Shown piece after piece: positions 51,952 through 61,547 of a DNA stretch of 64,000 nucleotides. The DNA is from Acidobacteriota bacterium. GTDB lineage: Bacteria; Acidobacteriota; Terriglobia; Terriglobales; Acidobacteriaceae. Position 1 is the stretch's first letter, and the number at the start of each line of letters is the position of its first letter. The notes under the pieces are model-generated. The model was not told where the DNA came from. It saw only the letters and a program-made list of their open reading frames with translations, and made no database searches. The DNA lies in contig JABCZH010000008.1 of assembly GCA_013289795.1 (NCBI GenBank), positions 1 through 64,000 on the forward strand. The letters are read 5' to 3'. The position numbers and the translations under genes were made by a program.

Positions 51952-54900
51952 TCACTGAACTGTCAAACTAAGTTTCATACTATGGGATGCCCCTTCGCTG
52001 ACACCCTTAACGGTTACGAGGTAGGTTCCGGCCGGAGTGCCCGAGCTCGAACCTCCGGGAGGAGTTCCGCCCGGCGGACTTCCTCCGGGCGGGGTTCCAT
52101 TTCCCGTCGCGCTTCCCCCACCACAGGAGCACATGATCAGAATCAGAAACAAGGAAACGGTTGCAGTGATCCTTGAAAACCTCCGCGAACCGCAAACAAT
52201 ACACCCCACCATCACGGTCCCGGCGAGCGCCCAGAAGATCTTTCCTGGCGGCAGATACTTCTTGCGCGAGGGGTAGGTCAATGCGGAGGTGGAGGGCGCC
52301 GTAGTTGTAACCGTCATCTCAAAGCTCGATGTTTGATTTAACGGAACATTCACGCTTGTCGGACTCACGCTGCATTTTGCACCTTGGGGAGCCCCGCTGC
52401 AGGAGAGACTCACGCTGCTGGCAAAGCCATACAAGCTTTCAGCGGTCAATTGATAAGTCGCGCTTTGGCCAGCTTTCACCGTGTCAGAACCGACAGTTGT
52501 GTTCAATTGGAAATCAGAACCGTAACCCATGACGCCTATTCCATACTGGTTGTTGTTCTGACCGTTTACGGTCACTGCGATGCTGACGTTGACTGGTCCT
52601 CCGGTTTGCGAAGGAGTGAAAGTAGCGTTAACTCGGCAGCTCGCACTTGGCGCAAGCGTCCCGCAATCGTTGGTCTGTGAAAAACCCTGACCCGGCGCTC
52701 CCATGGTAATTTGTATCGGGCTGGTTTGTTGATTGGTCAGCACTGCGGTCTGTGGTGCGCTCGTCGTGCCGACCGTTTCGGCGAACGTCAGACAACAGGA
52801 GGGCGTAATCGCCAACCCCAGGCTGAACCCTTCCAGGTCAGCGGACGAAATACCGATTGCACTAAACAGTTGGAGAGTAGCACCTTCCGCGCCCAAGCCT
52901 CCCGCAGTGTATGTCACCTGCACTGCACAGTTTCCGCCCACAGCCAATGTCGAACCGCAGTCATTTGTTTGCTTGAATCCGTAACCAAGGACTGAGAACT
53001 CCGTGATAGCAAGTGGAGCGTTTCCTATGTTTGAGACCGTTAGAGTCTTTGGATCGCTAGAGTCCCCAGAGTTCACTCCCCCAAACAACAGGGCGGTTGG
53101 CTCTATTTCAACCACCGGCATCGTCACCGACGGCATGTAGCCATAGGCGATCGCAGTTGCGGAACCGACTTGTCCTTGAATGGTGAATACCGTGGCCGGG
53201 TTGAATCCGCCACTGATCGAAAATTGGAATTGCTGACTAACACTTCCGGCCGGTATCGTTACACTCGGTAACACCACGTGCGGGTCACTCGCAATCAGCG
53301 AGACTACGGTTGCCGAAGTTGAGGCAAGGCTGAGCGTCACTGTCCCGTACCCTGTACCTCCTGCCAGCGGAGTATTCAGGATTTGCAACTGCAATGCTGG
53401 CGCTCCGGGTACTGACTTTAGAACGTTGAACGATGAAGTGTTATTGTCCTGTTCAATCAGATCGGTCGCGCCGTCTCCGTTCAAGTCAACCGCAAATTCG
53501 GGGACGTAGATCTTATTCAGCCCGTAGGCTGCATAGGTCGGAGTAAACGTCCCATCTCCATTGCCATATAGAATCTGCACAAAGCTCTGAGGAGAACCGG
53601 GAGGCGTTTGAAATACCGCCACATCGGGGTTCCCGTCAGCGTTAAAGTCGCCGAGCAGGGCCTCAAATGGGAAATACTGAATCGCTCCGCCAAAATCATA
53701 GGGCGGCCGCACACTGTCCAGGTATGGCGTGTAACTCGTGCTGTAGATAAATGTGCCGTCCGCTTGACCGAGGAATACTGAAACCGTGGGAACATAAATG
53801 GCAGGGTCCCCGTTCGGCTCGGCAATGGCAACGATGTCTGGCCACCCATCGTGGTTCACGTCCGCCAAGCCGAAGGTGCCGAAGTCGGGAAATAGAAGAC
53901 GAGCTGGTTGGAAAGTGCCGTCTCCATTTCCCAGCAACTCGTAGAGTCCTGCTCCTCCCAGCCCACCTGTAAAATTCGTTCCCAGCAAAACCAGAGCGTC
54001 GAGTTTGCCGTCTCGATTGAAGTCTCCGGCGTACACCCTACTTGAGCTAATGTATTGAACCCCAGTTTCGAAAGTGATGTTTTGTCCGGCCCGGAAGGTG
54101 CCATCCCCATTTCCTAGAAAGACGCTCAGGTTCAGAGCGGAATTGTAATAGCCGATACCGGGCGAAACGGTGACAAAGTCCAGTTTGCCGTCACCATTGA
54201 AGTCCCCCACCGCCGCCGGACCTCCAGCTCCAACCTCACCCGTCATGGTGTACGGTCCAAACTTTCCGCCCCCGATATTGGGCGCAAAAATTATGGACCC
54301 TGCAAGCACAAGTGCGTCGGGGCGGCCCGTATTCCGAAAATCTGCCAACACAAAACCTCCAGGGTTCAAGTTGGTGCCGGTGTTCCACAATGGAGACCGA
54401 ATCGGTGCGGAGAATTTTCCCGTGCCGTCATTTAGCAGGCTGGTAATCTGCTCAGTTCCAGGATACAGCGGTGGTAGTTGAAGGAAGACGATGTCAGGAG
54501 TTCCGTTACCGTCGACATCCGCGATCACAAACTGGCCATCGGGGGAATTTGTGGTCCCAGAACCATAGCCGACCGCTTCTCCCTGAGGGTCACCGAATCC
54601 ACCTTTCTTGTCGTTTAGGAACACGCTCGCCGAATTACTTCCTTGATTCGCGGTGACCACGTCGGGAAATCCATCCCCGTTCAGGTCACCCACCGCCATG
54701 CCGACCATCGTGGGTTCACCTCGATATACTCCGCCAGGACTGAAGTGGCCGGCGCCATCTCCGAACAGAACCGAAATTAGGTTCCCAGCCTGGTCCCCGA
54801 TGCCGGGCCCGCCAGCTCCCTCCAGCAACGCCCCCGAAGTTACGATGTCGAGTTTTCCATCGCCATTGAGATCCACCAGTTGCAACGTGGCTGCAATGTC

Positions 54901-56016
54901 ACCTAGCGCATAACCGGACGTGGACAGATTGAAAGTACCGTCGCAATTGCTGGAATCAACCCATACGAGTCCAAAACTGTCAGTCACCACTGCATCGGCG
55001 CAGCCGTCGTTGTTTAGGTCTACCAGCGCAGCGCTAAAGGCCGTTCCATCTCCAGTGGGGAAGTAGACAAGTTGACCCGCTGAGAACGTACCGTTGCCGT
55101 TGTTCAAATAAATCTCGGCCCCGCCGTGTGGCAATAGATCAAACGGGTCGACCACGATTAAATCGAGTTTGCCGTCGCCTCTTACGTCTCCCGCAGCGAG
55201 CCAAAACCCGTTCGATGGCTGCGCAGCTGGGTTGTATAGCGGGGTCCCAAGATGCCCCTGCCCGTCGCCCGGCAACACGGCGACCGAACCCGTTTGGGCG
55301 GTTCCGTTCAATCCCACCGCAATGTCCAGTTTGCCGTCGGAGTTAAAGTCTCCACCCAACACAAAAAAAGGCGAAACCGTAAGTTGATATTCGACCTCCG
55401 GTTGGAATGTGCCATCGCCATTGCCTAGCAACACCCCTACCGTTCCGCTGTCCGCCTCGGCAACAACCAAGTCCAATGTGCCGTTGCCACGCAAATTTAC
55501 AGCGGTAATCGACAACGGCGCGAGGCCCTTGAGGGGAATAATCGTGGGCATGCTGGCAGTTCCGTCTCCGTGTCCCAGATACAGCCAGAGAGTGTTGTCC
55601 TCGCCATTCGAAACTACCCAGTCCAAATGACCGTCGCTATTGAAGTCTCCCATCGCAGCCGACGTGGGTATGCCTCCCGCAGGCAGCGTGGGCCGAATAT
55701 TAAAACTGCTCAAAGAAGAGAGTGGCGATTGCGAAACCTGTGGACGCCCGATGTCCAAGGGTGCAGGTCTGGCGTGAGAACAGCCCGATCCGCAACTCTG
55801 AAACCGCTCAGGATTGGCTGTGTGTTTCCAGCCGAGAAAGCGTGGCCGGGGTTTGACCACAACCTGGTTCGTTTTGTTGATTGCCTCGGCACCCGGAGGC
55901 GAAGATTGCGGCGGCCACGATGTGTGATAAGAAGCTTGAGCGGAAAGTAAGCTTGAGATAAGTGCAAACGCCAGAACGCTACATGTCACTCGTCCGGTCA
56001 AATAGCAGACTCCCAT
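51952..56016 (-). CDS. Large secreted FG-GAP/VCBS repeat protein
   Basis: A 1354-residue secreted protein. Signal peptide near the start (CSVLAFALISSLLSAQA). Residues about 110-870 hold well over ten FG-GAP/VCBS-type repeats, each with a calcium-binding-like D-x-N-x-D-G-x-x-D loop (for example GDFNSDGHLDWVV, DLNGDGKLDIVT). Then come two choice-of-anchor/Ig-like domains (for example TALLFGGVNSGDSSDPKTLT, and FAETVGTTSAPQTAVLTNQQ) and a C-terminal hydrophobic segment followed by a Gly/Pro-rich tail. It is probably an adhesion or matrix protein on the cell surface. It is the largest gene of the island. AGGAG lies four bases before the ATG. Confidence 0.85.
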   Translation of the reverse strand: MGVCYLTGRVTCSVLAFALISSLLSAQASYHTSWPPQSSPPGAEAINKTNQVVVKPRPRFLGWKHTANPERFQSCGSGCSHARPAPLDIGRPQVSQSPLSSLSSFNIRPTLPAGGIPTSAAMGDFNSDGHLDWVVSNGEDNTLWLYLGHGDGTASMPTIIPLKGLAPLSITAVNLRGNGTLDLVVAEADSGTVGVLLGNGDGTFQPEVEYQLTVSPFFVLGGDFNSDGKLDIAVGLNGTAQTGSVAVLPGDGQGHLGTPLYNPAAQPSNGFWLAAGDVRGDGKLDLIVVDPFDLLPHGGAEIYLNNGNGTFSAGQLVYFPTGDGTAFSAALVDLNNDGCADAVVTDSFGLVWVDSSNCDGTFNLSTSGYALGDIAATLQLVDLNGDGKLDIVTSGALLEGAGGPGIGDQAGNLISVLFGDGAGHFSPGGVYRGEPTMVGMAVGDLNGDGFPDVVTANQGSNSASVFLNDKKGGFGDPQGEAVGYGSGTTNSPDGQFVIADVDGNGTPDIVFLQLPPLYPGTEQITSLLNDGTGKFSAPIRSPLWNTGTNLNPGGFVLADFRNTGRPDALVLAGSIIFAPNIGGGKFGPYTMTGEVGAGGPAAVGDFNGDGKLDFVTVSPGIGYYNSALNLSVFLGNGDGTFRAGQNITFETGVQYISSSRVYAGDFNRDGKLDALVLLGTNFTGGLGGAGLYELLGNGDGTFQPARLLFPDFGTFGLADVNHDGWPDIVAIAEPNGDPAIYVPTVSVFLGQADGTFIYSTSYTPYLDSVRPPYDFGGAIQYFPFEALLGDFNADGNPDVAVFQTPPGSPQSFVQILYGNGDGTFTPTYAAYGLNKIYVPEFAVDLNGDGATDLIEQDNNTSSFNVLKSVPGAPALQLQILNTPLAGGTGYGTVTLSLASTSATVVSLIASDPHVVLPSVTIPAGSVSQQFQFSISGGFNPATVFTIQGQVGSATAIAYGYMPSVTMPVVEIEPTALLFGGVNSGDSSDPKTLTVSNIGNAPLAITEFSVLGYGFKQTNDCGSTLAVGGNCAVQVTYTAGGLGAEGATLQLFSAIGISSADLEGFSLGLAITPSCCLTFAETVGTTSAPQTAVLTNQQTSPIQITMGAPGQGFSQTNDCGTLAPSASCRVNATFTPSQTGGPVNVSIAVTVNGQNNNQYGIGVMGYGSDFQLNTTVGSDTVKAGQSATYQLTAESLYGFASSVSLSCSGAPQGAKCSVSPTSVNVPLNQTSSFEMTVTTTAPSTSALTYPSRKKYLPPGKIFWALAGTVMVGCIVCGSRRFSRITATVSLFLILIMCSCGGGSATGNGTPPGGSPPGGTPPGGSSSGTPAGTYLVTVKGVSEGASHSMKLSLTVQ

Positions 56017-56545
56017 AAACTCCTGAACTCCTGGCCAGCGACGGTCCAGCTCCCCCCTAAGAAACTGGTGGCTGAGAACATATGCGCGCCCGTCCTGGCT
56101 GTCAAGTCAATTTCCGGGAATAAACCGGAGATAGACGGGACGTTTCTGACAGTTAGAGACACCGGCAGCGGAAGTCCGCAGGTAGTCACCTCGCAGGTAC
56201 CGAACACCGCACGGTAGCTTGGATTTTTCCTCCATCCTGAAGCAAGCCGAGGCGGAGTACGCGATTGCAATAGCTCAGTTGTTGTAATCAGGCGATACCG
56301 CTCAAAACCCACGATGAGTGTAACGGCGATGTTACGTCAATAACAGGTCTGGGTTCGGGCTTTGCCATCCGCAAGGCGCGCCACTCCTGACTTCCCAGGC
56401 GCGGGTGGATGTCTAACCCCGAGTCTCTTCACGCCCATCTTCAGGTCGAGACGTTCGGAAAGCACGTCTTGACGCATCAGACCAAATGCGCCTAACCTGA
56501 GAGCTTGATTTTAAGAGGGCACTCCGCTCTGAAAGAGTAATCCTC
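56017..56545. other. Intergenic region between divergent secreted-protein genes
   Basis: 529 bp that must hold promoters for the FG-GAP gene (minus) and the GloVer gene (plus). A copy related to the island repeat family lies at 56311-56335 (GATGAGTGTAACGGCGATGT followed by TAC). No gene is supported, although a 104-codon frame overlaps the FG-GAP gene start. Confidence 0.45.
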
Positions 56546-57775
56546 GTGCGACCGAAGAGACTTTCCGTCAGTTTGACCGCGACCTTGTCGATTCTTGCGA
56601 TGACTGTGTTTGTGACGAGCGCTTGCGCCGCCACGGGGAAACAGTTGTATGCCTTCCGGGGGGGGGCGGACGGCTGGCAGCCCACGGCCGGCCTGATCTT
56701 GGATGCTTCCGGCAATCTCTATGGCACGACCTCCGGTGGCGGCGCTAATCTCAACGGCACGGTGTTCGAGTTGAGGCACAAGGCGGGCGGAGGCTGGACG
56801 GAGAAGGTGCTGCATACCTTCAATGGCAAGGACGGGAACGCCCCCTACGCCGGTTTGATCTTCGATAGTTCCGGCAACCTGTACGGCACGACGACGGTTG
56901 GTGGCGCTTATGGCGACGGCACGGTGTTCGAGTTGATGCCCAAAGCAGGAGGGGGCTGGACGGAGAAGGTGCTACATGATTTCAATGGCAAGGATGGGTA
57001 TTTTCCCCGGGGCGGTTTGATCTTTGATGACTCCGGCAATCTCTATGGTACAACGAACATTGGTGGAGTTTATGGCGTCGGCACAGTATTCGAGTTGATG
57101 CCCAAAACAGGAGGGGGCTGGACGGAGACGGTGCTGCATGACTTCAACAACAACGGCATCGACGGGGAAGGTCCCGACGCCGGTTTGATCTTTGATGGTT
57201 CCGGGAACCTGTACGGCACGACGACCGTTGGCGGCGCTAATCTCAACGGCACGGTGTTCGAGTTGACGCCCAAAACAAGAGCGGGCTGGACGGAGACCGT
57301 GCTGTATAACTTCAACGGCGCGGATGGCTCCCAGCCCGTGGCCGGCCTGATCTTCGACAACATCGGCAATCTCTATGGCACGACCTCCGTTGGCGGCGCT
57401 AATCTCAACGGCATGGTGTTCGAGTTGACGCCCAATACAGGAGGGGGCTGGACGGAGACCGTGCTGCATAACTTCAACTTCAACGGCACGGATGGAGCCG
57501 GCCCACAGGCCGGTCTGATCTTCGATGCCTCCAGCAATCTTTACGGCACAACCGCATTGGGTGGCGTCTATGGCGACGGCACTGTGTATGAGCTGACGCC
57601 CAAAGGCGGGGGATGGACGGAGACGGTGCTCCACAGCTTCTGCCCTCTCGCAGGATGCACGGACGGGTCGACTCCCCTCGCTGGATTGACCAAGGACGCT
57701 GCCGGTAACTTGTACGGCACTACAGAAAATGGTGGTCGGTACGGCCTCGGCACAGTGTTTGAGTTCACACCTTAA
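56546..57775 (+). CDS. GloVer-type tandem-repeat secreted protein
   Basis: A 409-residue protein. A signal peptide (TLSILAMTVFVTSACA) is followed by about eight near-identical repeats of 45-50 residues. Each contains a GLIFDxSGNLYGTT core, then GTVFELxPKxGGGWTE and VLHxFNGxDG. This is the tandem repeat named GloVer after its sequence motif; function unknown, possibly a propeller. The start is a GTG. DNA-level repeats are strong too, so recombination within the gene is likely. A related protein is encoded at 59107-60414 on the other strand. Confidence 0.85.
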   Translation: MRPKRLSVSLTATLSILAMTVFVTSACAATGKQLYAFRGGADGWQPTAGLILDASGNLYGTTSGGGANLNGTVFELRHKAGGGWTEKVLHTFNGKDGNAPYAGLIFDSSGNLYGTTTVGGAYGDGTVFELMPKAGGGWTEKVLHDFNGKDGYFPRGGLIFDDSGNLYGTTNIGGVYGVGTVFELMPKTGGGWTETVLHDFNNNGIDGEGPDAGLIFDGSGNLYGTTTVGGANLNGTVFELTPKTRAGWTETVLYNFNGADGSQPVAGLIFDNIGNLYGTTSVGGANLNGMVFELTPNTGGGWTETVLHNFNFNGTDGAGPQAGLIFDASSNLYGTTALGGVYGDGTVYELTPKGGGWTETVLHSFCPLAGCTDGSTPLAGLTKDAAGNLYGTTENGGRYGLGTVFEFTP

Positions 57776-57981
57776 CTTCGACGGCTCCAGTTTGCTGCGT
57801 TCGGGAATCGGTGATGGTGAAAACAGTCGCCATTAGAACGCGGAACCGCCTCTCCGGCTGGCTGACTCCAGTTTCGACAGCGAGAACAGGAGCGTAAGAT
57901 AAGGGGAAGATTTCCGCCAGCGTGATGCTCGCCGCGACTGAGGACAGTGCTCGGATACTCAGGGAATGCATAGCTGTCGAT

Positions 57982-58176
57982 AACAGGCGTTTACACTCAT
58001 TGACCTAGCCGGTAATTCTCGGTGCCTGGTTGGCTTTTAGCCGAATGTGCCGAAAATCCCCTTGACGCATGGCTTTCCAACCTGTTGATTTGTCCCCTCG
58101 GAAACGACCGATGTTGGAGCGTGCCTAAACCACATGGTTTCTGCACAGCAAGGGTCAACGAGTGTAATCGCCTGTT
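57982..58176. repeat. MITE-like element with 24-bp terminal inverted repeats
   Basis: Left end 57982-58005 (AACAGGCGTTTACACTCATT, then GACC) and right end 58153-58176 (GGTCAACGAGTGTAATCGCC, then TGTT) are inverted copies matching at 22 of 24 positions, 195 bp apart outside to outside. The inside has no gene (an 83-codon frame is unsupported). Related ends occur at 51697, 56311, 58969 and 60592. Confidence 0.7.
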
Positions 58177-58206
58177 TTCAACAGCTATCTTTTCTTTGCG
58201 GCTTGC

Positions 58207-58902
58207 TCAGTACGGAAATGGCTTCGAAAACTGGCACTTTCGAAGGAAATCAAGCGTGATCTTCGGTGGGTAGTGAACCGTCCTGAACAGGTTCCGGGTT
58301 CCCAAGACAGCTAAGGCTTCATCAAGGGTAAGATCGTCCCAGTATTTGCGTTCTTCCTTGTGGTGCGGAGCTACAACGAAGCAGCCCATGTCCGGCTCGC
58401 CAGCAACGTCCAGTGTCAAGGAGCTTTGGCAGCTCGGCACGCGGGATGCCGCAAGGGATGGCAGTCGCGAGTCGATCTGTGATTGAAGTCGCCGAATCAT
58501 TTCCCGAGTCGTCAACTGGTGAAATCCTTTGAGGCTGACATGAATCGCCTGAGCAAGCTGAAATTGGCAGTCAAGCTGGTGTGCTAGTGCCGGGTCTGCA
58601 TCCCCGCGTACTGATTCCCATAACCGATTGAAAATCACAAGGGAGCAAACCTCCGGATTCTTGTCGCCGCACGACTCACGCAAAACCTGATTGTCTCCCC
58701 ACAGGCCGAACTTGTTTCGCACACCTGTGCCGAATGGTCGATATAAAGTCTGAACAACTTGCCATTGGGGGTTGCGAAGTATCCAGTCGAGATCCTTCGG
58801 CTTCAGCCATTTAGCTTTAAGTACTTGAACTGCCTCATCTACAGTCTTCGGCTTTTCTGCCACGGCAACGGCGAGACAGAGCGTCGTGATGATTACTGTC
58901 AA
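58207..58902 (-). CDS. Secreted DUF6794-like protein, start possibly frameshifted
   Basis: A 231-residue protein with a hydrophobic N-terminus (MTVIITTLCLAVAVAEKP) and a domain resembling DUF6794 (KTVDEAVQVLKAKWLKPKDL, FGTGVRNKFGLWGD, CSLVIFNRLWESVRGD). The open frame begins at a TTG right after a stop. Sixteen bases upstream, an ATG at 58918 with AGGA before it reads MRTSSF and would join this frame if a TTT were TT, giving a normal signal peptide. So a one-base frameshift or a TTG start are the two options. Function unknown. Confidence 0.6.
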   Translation of the reverse strand: MTVIITTLCLAVAVAEKPKTVDEAVQVLKAKWLKPKDLDWILRNPQWQVVQTLYRPFGTGVRNKFGLWGDNQVLRESCGDKNPEVCSLVIFNRLWESVRGDADPALAHQLDCQFQLAQAIHVSLKGFHQLTTREMIRRLQSQIDSRLPSLAASRVPSCQSSLTLDVAGEPDMGCFVVAPHHKEERKYWDDLTLDEALAVLGTRNLFRTVHYPPKITLDFLRKCQFSKPFPY

Positions 58903-58968
58903 ACGAACTTGTTCTCATGGGAATTCCTGCAGGAGAAGATGTTACACGGCCAGTAACTGTTGAAAAAT

Positions 58969-59030
58969 CCCCATATCGCTCATTGACCCCCGGAAAGGGG
59001 TTTTGAGTGAATCTCCTGTTACACTCACTG
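58969..59030. repeat. Inverted repeat of the island family
   Basis: Minus-oriented arm CCCCATATCGCTCATTGACC (58969-58988), then a pairing GCTCATTGACCCCCGGAAAG / GGGGTTTTGAGTGAATC region (to about 59014), and a further GTTACACTCACTG (59018-59030). It is a shorter, diverged relative of the element at 57982, upstream of the DUF6794-like gene. Confidence 0.55.
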
Positions 59031-59051
59031 ATGTGTGGTGCGTTACAGGAA

Positions 59052-59074
59052 AAGCCGCCCACACCGGGCGGCTT
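59052..59074 (-). terminator. Intrinsic terminator of the GloVer gene
   Basis: AAGCCGCCC (59052-59060) and GGGCGGCTT (59066-59074) form a perfect 9-bp stem with a five-base loop; on the minus strand it is followed by TTTTCC. It lies about 33 bp after the stop of the minus-strand gene that ends at 59107. Confidence 0.85.
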
Positions 59075-59106
59075 GTGTCTGTTCAGCCCTGCTGCACATG
59101 AATCGT

Positions 59107-60414
59107 TTATTGGATCAGCTTGAACACCACTCCGCAGCCCGTTCCCCCGTTGTGGCAGGCAGGGTTTCCCCCATAAAAGGTGACGCCATAAAAAGCGCCT
59201 GCTCCGTCCCGAATTAACCCACCCCCCGGCTGCGCCCCATCAGCACCCCCCGTGAAGCTCCACATCGGGGTTAAGGTGGCGGTCATAGTATCCAGTTTGA
59301 ACACCACCCCGCAGCCAGCGAGGCCGGTGACCGCGCAGTTGAGATCGCCGCCGATTTCGTTGGTGCCGTACAGGTTGCCGGCGGGGTCCAGTAACAAAGA
59401 GCCGGTGGGATCTGCCCCGTCGGCACCCCCGTCAAAGTTGAACAGTACGGTTTCGCCGGTGTTGCCAAGCTTGAAGACCGTACCTAAACCGAAAGGGCCA
59501 CCTGACACAGTGTTGCCGTAAACATATCCCGCTTTGTCGGCGATCAGGCCTCCGAAGGGGTGCGCCCCATGCGCGTAGTCAAAGCTCAACAGTACGGTTT
59601 CCTTGAGGCTCGTATTCAGCTCGAACACGGTGCCACATCCCACCCCAGCCCCGCAGTTGGCAGAAGCGCCGCCGTCGGCGGTGGTGCCGTAGAGGTTCCC
59701 AGCCGGGTCTCGGAGCAGGCCTGCACTGGGAACATCCCCGTCCGGGGGGCCGGTAAAGGTGTAAAGCACGGTCTCGACTCCAGTCGCCGGATTGAACTTG
59801 AACACAACTCCGCAGCCCGGTGAACCGAAGTAGTGGCAGCTGAGATCGCCGCCGTATTGGGCAGTGCCGTAGAGGTTGCCTGCTCGATCACTGGTCAACG
59901 TTCCGTTGGGGTTTCCTCCATCTGCGCCGCCGGTGAAGGTATACACCACCGTTTCCTTGCCGGTTCGTCCATTAATCTTGAATACGGTTCCGGAGCCGAA
60001 AGCGCCGCCATTTGCAGTGACGCCGTAACCGTTCCCCGCCAGCGCCGCCAAACCTACAATGGGGTCCGCCCCGTCTGCATTACCGGTAAATGCGTGCAGC
60101 ACCGTCTCTTTGCCGGACGCCGACACACCGAATGCCACGCCGCAGCCAGGGATACCGACGAGGACGCTGCAGCTGAGATCGCCACCGTAGTTAGTCGTGC
60201 TGTATAAGTTACCAGCCGCCATCAGCAAATTACCGCTAGGATTCGCCCCGTCTGTTCCGCCCATGAACGAGTAAAGCGGTGTGAGAGTCTGAGCCTGCGC
60301 CGGCCGGGCCGAGACCATTGAAAGCCCAAGCGCCGCCGCCAAGACTGGCGCGGTTCTTGCCGCTCGCCTCAGTGTCACAGAGATCCTGCTCGAGCCTTGC
60401 GATTGATTCGCCAT
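59107..60414 (-). CDS. GloVer-type tandem-repeat secreted protein
   Basis: A 435-residue relative of the protein at 56546. Signal peptide AAALGLSMVSARPAQAQ after a basic N-region; then about nine repeats with GNLYGTTxxGG cores, alternating with GCGVVFKFNPATGVETVLYT-like strands. Many blades carry Cys pairs (SCSVLVGIPGCGV, NCGAGVGCGTV), unlike the other copy. The ATG at 60414 has GGGAGGG just before it. A clear terminator follows the stop. A surface or secreted role is likely; no activity is known. Confidence 0.85.
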   Translation of the reverse strand: MANQSQGSSRISVTLRRAARTAPVLAAALGLSMVSARPAQAQTLTPLYSFMGGTDGANPSGNLLMAAGNLYSTTNYGGDLSCSVLVGIPGCGVAFGVSASGKETVLHAFTGNADGADPIVGLAALAGNGYGVTANGGAFGSGTVFKINGRTGKETVVYTFTGGADGGNPNGTLTSDRAGNLYGTAQYGGDLSCHYFGSPGCGVVFKFNPATGVETVLYTFTGPPDGDVPSAGLLRDPAGNLYGTTADGGASANCGAGVGCGTVFELNTSLKETVLLSFDYAHGAHPFGGLIADKAGYVYGNTVSGGPFGLGTVFKLGNTGETVLFNFDGGADGADPTGSLLLDPAGNLYGTNEIGGDLNCAVTGLAGCGVVFKLDTMTATLTPMWSFTGGADGAQPGGGLIRDGAGAFYGVTFYGGNPACHNGGTGCGVVFKLIQ

Positions 60415-60591
60415 AAACCCTCCCAATTAGGGCAAAGAAATTGTATTCGTTTGAAGCGAATTGGGACAGAGCATTTCGGCCTACCTGCTGAGGCGGCCCG
60501 ACTCACGACAGGCACGGCTCCCGGGCTTCCCCGGCATGGGGTCGCTCCTGTTCCAGTGACAACAGATGTTTCTGTCACAATGGCTGTCGTT

Positions 60592-60654
60592 ATATCGCCA
60601 TTTCACTCATTGACCGAGGATCGGGCAAGTCTCAATGAGTGTAAACGCCTGATT
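60592..60654. repeat. Inverted repeat of the island family
   Basis: Left arm 60592-60615 (ATATCGCCATTTCACTCATT, then GACC) and right arm 60631-60654 (CTCAATGAGTGTAAACGCCT, then GATT) face each other across 15 bp. The left arm is nearly the reverse complement of the motif at 51697; the right arm matches the ends of the element at 57982. It lies upstream of the GloVer gene and downstream of the secreted gene at 60720. Confidence 0.65.
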
Positions 60655-60719
60655 GCGCCATTTAGCAGCGAGTCCTTAGGGGATGCGGTTGTCTGAACCA
60701 CGATAGCGGTGGACTGTCA

Positions 60720-61547
60720 TTAAGGCGGATCGCAGACGAAACTTTTAATGCCAGGCAGATCAAGCACCGATTTTCGAATCAAGTAGTTCACGTACATCAA
60801 ATAGTAAGTCACTCCGGCCCAGGCACCGCCGTCAGTCTTTACGCAGGCGTTGCTGCCTTCTTGATGCCAGTCTGTGACGTGCCACGGACCCTGGCCGCCC
60901 GCAGATCGCAACACAGCTTCGGCTGTGACTCCTATGATGGCATCACGGTCGACCCGCATGACTGTGACTCGATGTCGGACAAGTTTCAGTTTCGGATCAA
61001 ATTTAGAAAGGTTGGAACTGTCCATCGCCTCGCTGACCGCGTTTCCGAGTGCTTGATGGTCCTCCGGTTCCAGTGTTGTCACCAAGGTTTTCAAGGTGGT
61101 CAATCGCACTGGAATTGTGAGGCCAGGCAGATCGGTTTTGCCAGTCGGAACTGTGTAACGGCTCGGACGCAGAATGAGGGTTCCGCTTTCTGATCTTGCA
61201 GGTTTGAAGATGAAATCCTGGATGTGCAAGGTCTTGGTGGGTGAGGAGTCCCTCGTTATGTTTAGATAGTCGTAGGTCGAGGATGATTCCAAAACTCGTG
61301 CGGCGCTGTCGTCTACCTCCCAATCAACTTCGATGTCGTCGGGGGAGTTCACGTGTACATCGATCCTGAAAGGATTGGAAATAAGGGAATGAGCAACTGC
61401 TGGGGAGACACAGATTATTTTCCCCTCATTGCACAGAAGGTCCTTCGAACTTGGGGTCGGCGAGTTCCCAGAGTTGGAGACAGATGGCAAGCCTATCGAT
61501 GGGAGAGCAAGAGCCAAAACCACGGCACAACAGCGGATCACGTTCAC
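60720..61547 (-). CDS. Secreted hypothetical protein
   Basis: A 275-residue protein with a signal peptide ([17 protein letters not shown]). I do not recognise the rest. It is beta-rich ([40 protein letters not shown]) with four or five Cys in the mature part ([28 protein letters not shown]) that may pair. The start is a GTG with AAAGGA upstream. The 5' end touches the integrase remnant, so it lies at the right edge of the island cargo. Confidence 0.65.
   Translation of the reverse strand: MNVIRCCAVVLALALPSIGLPSVSNSGNSPTPSSKDLLCNEGKIICVSPAVAHSLISNPFRIDVHVNSPDDIEVDWEVDDSAARVLESSSTYDYLNITRDSSPTKTLHIQDFIFKPARSESGTLILRPSRYTVPTGKTDLPGLTIPVRLTTLKTLVTTLEPEDHQALGNAVSEAMDSSNLSKFDPKLKLVRHRVTVMRVDRDAIIGVTAEAVLRSAGGQGPWHVTDWHQEGSNACVKTDGGAWAGVTYYLMYVNYLIRKSVLDLPGIKSFVCDPP

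Noticed and set aside
55998-56312. A 104-codon frame overlapping the start of the FG-GAP gene
   Set aside because: The FG-GAP protein start with its signal peptide and ribosome binding site explains the region; this frame shows no domain.
58022-58273. An 83-codon frame inside the MITE-like element, considered as a transposase fragment
   Set aside because: Lacks any transposase motif and spans the element end into the next gene.
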